Source: Mactromeris polynyma (Eukaryota > Mollusca > Bivalvia > Venerida > Mactridae). From it: a stretch of DNA of 64,000 nt. How positions within the stretch are numbered: position 1 is the first letter of the stretch; each line of letters begins with the position of its first letter. The stretch covers positions 22,696,619-22,760,618 of the forward strand of contig JASFXZ010000001.1 in assembly GCA_032209605.1 (NCBI GenBank), written 5' to 3'. The translations under genes and the position numbers were made by a program. The notes under the pieces are model-generated. The model ran no database searches. It saw nothing but the letters and a program-made list of their open reading frames with translations, and was not told the DNA's origin. This document shows, piece by piece, positions 59,701 to 64,000 of this stretch.

Positions 59701-60113
59701 CATAGATGGAGAGAACTCTAGAAGGGATAAAGGGAGAGAACTCGTGATAATCTCCTGTGAAATTAAGTACCTTTGGCAGCGACGTTGTTTTCAGAGGCAC
59801 TGTAACGTAGACGCCGGATGATTTTTACGTATAAAACTACCATGGTTGCCAAAGGCAGCACGTAAAAAATGATCAATGTAGTTATATTGAATCTTTTATC
59901 AGCTTCTCTATCTATTGGATAGCAATAAATCCCTACAAGGTACACGTTGATAAAGTCGTAGAAAGGCACGATCAGCGACACTGCCCATATTATTATTACT
60001 ACGAGCAGCGTCCTGGCACGAGAGCTGTAACTTCGTAGACTTCGACATATTGCTTGGTATCTCTCAAATGCTATATAGGTCAACGTGAGCACGGACACAT
60101 TCACAGACACTTT
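53359..60113 (-). CDS. GPCR gene B: class A neuropeptide receptor, paralogue of gene A (partial, TM3 to C-tail)
   Basis: Read on the minus strand, exons 60113-59771, 57584-57461, 56369-56254 and 53765-53359 join in frame (phases 0/1/2/1) into about 329 residues. Landmarks are TM3 with FERYQAICRS (ERY), TM4 IIIWAVSLIVP, ECL2 with GIYCYPID (cysteine) followed by a possible glycosylation site (FNIT), TM5 FYVLPLATM, TM6 RRRSARMLVFVVMMFGLCY, TM7 with NPVIYLFMC, and helix 8 EKFRVEFLKIF. It is a membrane peptide receptor of the same family as gene A, with identical splice phases. Oddly, the proline of the TM6 CWxP-type motif is missing (FGLCYLFYN). The introns hold several MITEs, SINEs and Harbinger-type elements. 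The exon(s) for TM1-TM2 were not seen between 60114 and the window end. Confidence 0.84.
53800..53980. repeat. Degenerate TA-type MITE fragment
   Basis: AGTAAAACCTTACTTTAAGA followed by AAGACTATTC and a TTGGACCAAC..TACTTATTAAGA region resembles the CAGTAAAACCTC family, but the right end is lost. It lies just inside the last intron of GPCR gene B. A similar scrap is at about 43923-44005. Confidence 0.45.
54039..54227. mobile_element. TA-flanked MITE, CAGTCAAACCTGT family (inverted copy)
   Basis: This is the reverse complement of the 42177-42364 copy along its full length, with TA at 54037-54038 and 54228-54229. The two stay closely similar, so the family was active fairly recently. It lies in the last intron of GPCR gene B. 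Confidence 0.88.
55155..55395 (-). mobile_element. tRNA-derived SINE, same family, 12-bp target-site duplication
   Basis: This is the reverse-oriented copy of the 14157-14436 family, with its tail (TTTGTTTGTTTG) at the low-coordinate end. TCGACAGTTATG flanks it at 55143-55154 and 55396-55407. The good duplication suggests a fairly recent insertion. It lies in the last intron of GPCR gene B. Confidence 0.9.
55708..56220. mobile_element. Harbinger-like MITE, 513 bp, TAA target duplication
   Basis: Termini GGGCGAATTTGTTT and its complement (AAATTCGCCC at the right end) form inverted repeats. TAA lies directly outside both (55705-55707; 56221-56223). Subterminal zones are packed with AAACTGGTTT/AAACCGGTTT words on both strands. 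No transposase motif was recognised. It sits in the last intron of GPCR gene B, about 30 bp from the TM7 exon. Confidence 0.8.
56254..56369 (-). CDS. GPCR gene B exon: ECL3 and TM7
   Basis: The acceptor ACATTTCAG and donor GTAAGT bracket 116 bp on the minus strand. The product reads YFDGIPNNFDQLTAILW (ECL3 and start of TM7), then RLLVYSNSAMNPVIYLFMC, the NPxxY helix. It is one codon shorter than the matching exon of gene A, with the same phases. Confidence 0.85.
56516..57227. mobile_element. PIF/Harbinger element, 712 bp, 19-bp terminal inverted repeats, TTA duplication
   Basis: The left end AGCCCGGTTTCCATGAAGC and the complement of the right end (AGCCGGGTTTCCATGAAGC) match at 18 of 19 positions. 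TTA lies directly outside both ends (56513-56515; 57228-57230). The GC- and CpG-rich subterminal zones repeat TTCGGCGC/GGCGCCGA words. The middle holds a truncated transposase N-terminus. It has inserted into an older TA-type MITE inside the TM6-TM7 intron of GPCR gene B. Confidence 0.9.
56755..57174 (-). pseudogene. Harbinger transposase N-terminal fragment
   Basis: The natural start is likely the methionine near 57057 (MAVSKLK...). About 40 residues later KRRHRFWIHN then KRRKTFGVYYHLLKHLE appear, the hallmark N-terminal segment of PIF/Harbinger transposases. After this the frame turns into non-transposase sequence and stops at 56755. The DDE catalytic core is missing, consistent with an internally deleted, non-autonomous copy. 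Confidence 0.72.
57461..57584 (-). CDS. GPCR gene B exon: end of ICL3 and TM6
   Basis: The acceptor is TTTTGACAG and the donor GTAAGT follows 57461 on the minus strand. The exon is 124 bp, exactly as in gene A. It encodes GRRRSARMLVFVVMMFGLCY followed by LFYNIIIVV, so the usual TM6 proline is a phenylalanine. Phase 1 in, phase 2 out. Confidence 0.83.
57605..57783. mobile_element. Pogo/Tigger-like MITE, diverged copy
   Basis: ATCGGACCTCGTTTATTCGA at the left and GACAGATGTCTGACTG at the right echo the 42882-43052 element, with internal TATTCGAAAG and ATTCGAATGA words. It begins about 20 bp upstream of the TM6 exon of GPCR gene B. Confidence 0.7.
58916..59164 (+). mobile_element. tRNA-derived SINE, same family, with small deletion
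   Basis: Head, body and tail match the 14157-14436 copy, but the end of the tRNA part (GGTCGCGGCAGG and following) is missing after GGGTTCGATTCCC. No clear target duplication was seen. It lies in the TM5-TM6 intron of GPCR gene B. Confidence 0.87.
59491..59572. repeat. Near-perfect hairpin, 32-bp arms, 18-nt loop
   Basis: The arms 59491-59522 and 59541-59572 match at 31 of 32 positions (TATCGAGGGCTCAGCGCAAC at the outer left). The one mismatch becomes a G:U pair in one transcript orientation. It lies in the TM5-TM6 intron of GPCR gene B. Confidence 0.88.
59771..60113 (-). CDS. GPCR gene B exon: TM3-TM4-ECL2-TM5
   Basis: On the minus strand the acceptor is ATTTTCAG just above 60113 and the donor GTACTT begins at 59770. 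The exon opens in phase 0 at K-V-S-V-N-V, the same position as gene A, and ends in ICL3 (RRLRYSASENNVAAK). It carries ERY, the TM4 tryptophan and the ECL2 cysteine. The 343-bp length leaves phase 1. Confidence 0.86.
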
Positions 60114-60440
60114 CTGAAAATAACATATAGAATAAAGTCAACATTAATAACCATTTATTAATAAAGTTAAAATCACAGTAGATTGTTACGAGTTTTCTCC
60201 CTATATCCATTCTATAGTTATTTCCCTTTATCCTATCTATACTCTATATACTATATACCACATACTCGTATATGAAATCATGGGCAATATGCCTAATATT
60301 TAGGAATAAACTATTTATCTACAACTTGGACATGTACAGTTTCACACTAAAGTTAGCTCCCTTTATCCCTTCTATTGTATCTATAGTGCATATACTATAG
60401 ATTGGATAAAGGGAGAGAATTTCAGAAGAGATTATGGGAG

Positions 60441-63024
60441 GGAAATCGTGACAATATCCAGTATTTCAAATGCAGATAATATAAAGTGCATGCTAAAGTC
60501 TACACGTATGCTGGAATCACACACATGCCTACTTTTGTGATTAAGTGCAAATTTATCGCTTAAACAATATAGGCTCAAAGTTGGTTTTATAATTCTTCTA
60601 TGTAAATTTGACGCCGCTTATTAGATTATTTTAAGTACTTTATTACACAATAGCTTATCGACCTACAATCAGTTTTCTAAATGATTTTAAGGTCAGTGTC
60701 GATGTGTTGTTAACAATTTCGTTGAAATGGGAAATCCCGGAAATATCGACATGGGGTCAAGCCTTAAAAGTCAAGAAAAGGACAGAGAATATAACGCGGT
60801 TATGAAGTCTTTTCAAAATATTGGTAATATTTGGATTAATCGACGGATCTTGTCAGTAGCGTGTGTGGCCACCGTTTTTACTAATGCATGCAAAACTGTG
60901 CCTCCTCATGGAATTGGTATAACGTGTAAAAACGTCGTGATGCGTCGGTAACTTGCTGTTCTCAAACGATCATTGACGGGTCCAATATTAATATACCAAG
61001 GTGTAACACTATGATTTGTTTTACGGGAACATCCAAATTTGCATGCAATGTCGTTTACCATAGCAACAGCCTGGTGCATACCAGTTGCTTGATTTCTTTA
61101 ATTATTAGAAAGTCATAGCATTACTTTTGGAGGTCCATAGATCAAACAAATTTTATTTTATTGACAATGGTAAACAGAAAGTGTTTCCATGTAGTGCCTC
61201 GGTCACATGAATATTCCGGCGTACGGACTTCCCAAGGGCGTGAACTCGTACGGTTGCACAAGTCCTACAGGCCGGGACCACCCGTAGGTGTCATCTCATC
61301 GAGGCATGCAATTTGTACATGCTCAACTTCAGCCATTAGCCTCTACGGATCCAAAAAATCAAGATTACCCACGGGCTCTCAAGAATTCGGTCCTTACGGG
61401 GCCCGTTAACGGCTCGGGAGTTGCATGTGATCGAGACATAAGACTTAGTGACTTGACACGAATAGCGATACTTGGAAGGGTGATAGATTGTACTGTCAAT
61501 CCCAGCCAACCTAATGGGGTCATGTGTACACAGAAATATGCTATCAACAGGGTGATAATAAATTGCAATGGTACAGATTCTCGGTAAAAGAAAACTTTTC
61601 GTCCATAAAAGCAGATCTAACTTGTCACTCCCAAGCATTTGTGACATCATGTCACGTGTTATTACACAAGTGAATTATCAAATATAATGGAAGGTTGTCA
61701 TTAAACGTCTGCGATGACATTTATGATGCAATAAAGCGTAAAATGTGATGACGATAATTTTCGCTTGCCTCGATTTTAAGAGAATAAGAATACGCGAGAT
61801 TGATGGTTTGCCTGAGTATTTTCATACCGCCGGAGGAATTAAAACTTGGATTGCTTAATCTCTGTTCAAATATTCAAGATTTCAAATTTACTACATTATC
61901 AGCGTAATGCATTTTGTCTTGTTTCCGTTTTAAGACCAGTTTTAGCCATGTAGATTTATGATGTTTTGATGTCAACAGAAATGATGACTTTAACAATAAC
62001 ATTAATTTCCAAAGTCTTATTAAGTCTGAGATGTATTTATACGTGTTGTTCCGCCTCTCAAATAAAAGTTTGACTTGATTAACACAAATCAAAATCGCTG
62101 GGCGCATGATGCAAACACCTGTTTAAATTCTAGGTCCAAGTATTTGAAAGCGACATAACCATGTTCTTGTCATATTTGATAGCAATATCACAAATAAAAA
62201 CCATCCGAATCCAATTCATTTCACCAAACGACGTTCTGTTCGTTTGACAGCGACACATTTCTAAACCGAAAGTAGGCTAGTTTTAGACATTGAATTTCTG
62301 AGACCTCAATTAGAAAATTCAACAAGTCATAGAGGATTTCTACGAACTGGGAATGACAAAGAATGTCGCGTTTATTTCAGAGATTTCACATTCAATAACA
62401 TATGCATAAAGCAAAGAGTATTCCGGAAGAAAGTTAATGACTTAAATGTCTCATTTCTTACAAAATATGTCAAATTCAGTAAGATAACAATATTTCCGTT
62501 GGCTTGGATGTCATTCCTAATTAAATATGTTAGAACAATTGCATGCATTAATTTCTGAATCAAAAGGTTATGCCGCTGTAAGAAGAGCAGCTAGCTTTTA
62601 TTATCATTCACTGAGTAGAAATAATTGTACATAATTGTATTACTTCTACCACGGACATATATATCATGGATTCGAGACAGGCTGATATCGGTGAAACGAC
62701 AAGAAGAAGAATTTACCCACAATCCTTAGCGCGCAATTTATATATCAGTGCTTCTACTCATGTCTTTTTTTCTAAGCTCATTAATTAAAACCAAGTTGTG
62801 CAGTATTTACTAAACCAATAAGATAATTAGCCACTCGGGTAAAGTGCTTCAGAAGAAACTTTATTGAATTCCTTTCAGTCATTATTGAAGAAAAGATTGA
62901 TTACTACTAAATGATACTAAATGATACACTTACAAAAATGTGTGTAATTTGAAGTGTTGCGTGCGAACATAAACACACGCTTGCAGTTTATCGTTCATAG
63001 TTTAAACCCCCTTTACACAGAGGT
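60441..63024. other. No gene recognised apart from the GC-rich island
   Basis: This should lie upstream in GPCR gene B, but no minus-strand frame looks like TM1-TM2 or a signal peptide. Short frames here overlap on opposite strands and lack domains. 63661-64000 is also featureless. Confidence 0.5.
61190..61440. other. GC/CpG-rich island, possible DNA-transposon remnant
   Basis: The stretch has many CGTACGG, CGGGACC, ACGGGGCCCGTTAACGG and GTGAACTCGTACGG words against an AT-rich background. It opens with CCTCGGTCACATGAATATTC. No matching inverted end, splice pattern or domain was seen. A host promoter is possible but unsupported. Confidence 0.35.
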
Positions 63025-63660
63025 GGCGACCGTTGAGAGACCATTGAGCGATGGAAACATGGCCAGATCTCTCAACGATCTTTCATTGAGCGCCCAGCAA
63101 TCGCCACGGTCTCTCAATGATCTCTTAATGATCTCCACGGTCGCCACGGTCTCCTCAAAGTTTTGACTCGGTCCAAAATAATATCTCAACGGTCGCCGAG
63201 GGCAGCAATCTCTCAACGGTCGCCGAGGGGAGCAATCTCTCAACGGTCGCCGAGGGAAGCAATCTCTCAACGGTCGCCGAGGGAAGCAATCTCTCAACGG
63301 TCGCCGAGGGAAGCAATCTTTCAACGGTCGCCGAGGGAAGCAATCTCTCAACGGTCGCCAAGGAGCGCTCAATGGTCTCATCGATCTCCCAATGATATAT
63401 AAGGGATCTTTCAATGGACGCAACCTCATTGGTCGCCCAATGAACTCTCGATGATCCCTCAGCAATCTCTTCCGGTCTCCCGGTGATCTCTCATTGTCGC
63501 AAAACAAGCGCTCAAGAAACCCCCAGTGGTCGCTGTATGAGGCAATGATCTTCCAATGAGCGCTCCAAGGTCGCTCCAATATCTCTATAGATCGCCAAGA
63601 AAGTTGGCCAAAAATTGCATTTTGACGGCAAAACGAACGCACAAGGATCTCCCAAGCATT
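63025..63660. repeat. CpG-containing short-word array with embedded 27-bp tandem repeat
   Basis: GGTCGCC, GATCTCTCAA, CAATGATCTC and GAGCGCTC words recur throughout on both strands. At about 63186-63360, six or seven units of TCTCAACGGTCGCCGAGGGA then AGCAATC form a tidy 27-bp repeat. Long frames on both strands arise because 27 is a multiple of 3. It resembles the subterminal zone of a DNA transposon, but no matching ends were found. Confidence 0.75.
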
Positions 63661-64000
63661 TACACAGAAACGATTTTTCGGGACTTTGAGAGATCGTCGA
63701 GAGATTGGGCCAATTTTGAATCGGTCAATCGTCGCATTAGTATTAATTTAATGGTCAATTAACATTGGAATCTTTCATCTCAAAGTGTACAATGTTTACG
63801 GAAATATTATTTTAGACCGTACCAAATTTGTGTCATTCTCTGAGATTGTAGGCCCAAATGACATATCTGAGCCAAATTGAGTTATTAACAGTTCTGAATG
63901 CATGGATAGTTGAATGTCACTACAAAACAAAACGTATTGCAAAACAACATTCTTTTAACGAATTACAGAACTTTCAATATTGTCATCAAGACAAGATCTA

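Larger units (their letters stand above)
59330..60440. repeat. Cluster of short inverted repeats around AGGGATAAAGGGAGAGAA
   Basis: CTATAGAAGGGATAAAG(G/A)GAGAGAA(C/T) and its complement (GTTATCTCCCTTTATCC) recur about ten times in both orientations, often spaced by TATATAGTATA-type sequence. CTCGTGACAATCTCCTGTGA often follows. The cluster flanks the TM3-TM5 exon of GPCR gene B on both sides. Outlying copies are near 57350 and 48360. Confidence 0.75.

Noticed and set aside
63013..63642. 209-codon frame with R/D-P-L repeats
   Set aside because: Generated by the 27-bp repeat and surrounding short-word array; frames are open on both strands.

Overview
This window looks like AT-rich, intron-bearing metazoan nuclear DNA, most probably from a mollusc and perhaps a bivalve. 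Support comes from split genes with GT/AG introns, tRNA-derived SINEs with target-site duplications, TA- and TWA-flanked MITEs, an L1/Tx1-type LINE, minisatellites, and no bacterial-style operons. Species cannot be named from the sequence alone. Most short open frames here are noise or repeat artefacts.

Two host genes can be supported. Both encode rhodopsin-like (class A) neuropeptide-type GPCRs, nearest by eye to the orexin/allatotropin receptor group. Gene A is on the + strand with four exons at 19377-23260. Gene B is on the - strand with four exons at 60113-53359. They point at each other (tail-to-tail) about 30 kb apart. All splice phases match (0, 1, 2, 1), the TM6 exon is exactly 124 bp in both, and the TM7 exon is 119 versus 116 bp, so they are duplicates. 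Both begin at TM3 here; the exon(s) for the N-terminus and TM1-TM2 were not found and may lie outside the window or be unrecognised.

Layout: 1-19 kb is mostly unassigned DNA with scattered copies of an interspersed repeat that has a variable poly-G/C tract, a decayed YLDD reverse-transcriptase relic (8.5 kb), a SINE with clear TSDs (14.2 kb) and a MITE (14.7 kb). 19-23.3 kb is GPCR gene A with repeats in its introns. 24-26 kb holds two adjacent tandem arrays, one AT-rich and degenerate, one CpG-rich with a 52-bp unit. 27-32 kb has MITEs, two of them one CRE-containing family, and a 51-bp array. 35-41 kb is dense in tandem repeats, including a ~1.15-kb minisatellite whose units each carry a splice-donor-like AGGTAAG word. 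41-46 kb carries SINEs, MITEs and a 1.8-kb PIF/Harbinger-type element. 48.7-52.2 kb is a 5'-truncated L1/Tx1-clade LINE on the - strand. 53.4-60.1 kb is GPCR gene B, whose introns are loaded with MITEs, SINEs and two more Harbinger-type elements, one nested in a MITE. 63.0-63.7 kb is an unusual array of short CpG-containing words.

No wholly new biological system can be demonstrated. The most interesting points are the mirrored GPCR pair, the Harbinger-type elements with arrays of degenerate subterminal words, a MITE family carrying full CRE palindromes, and several long near-perfect hairpins.
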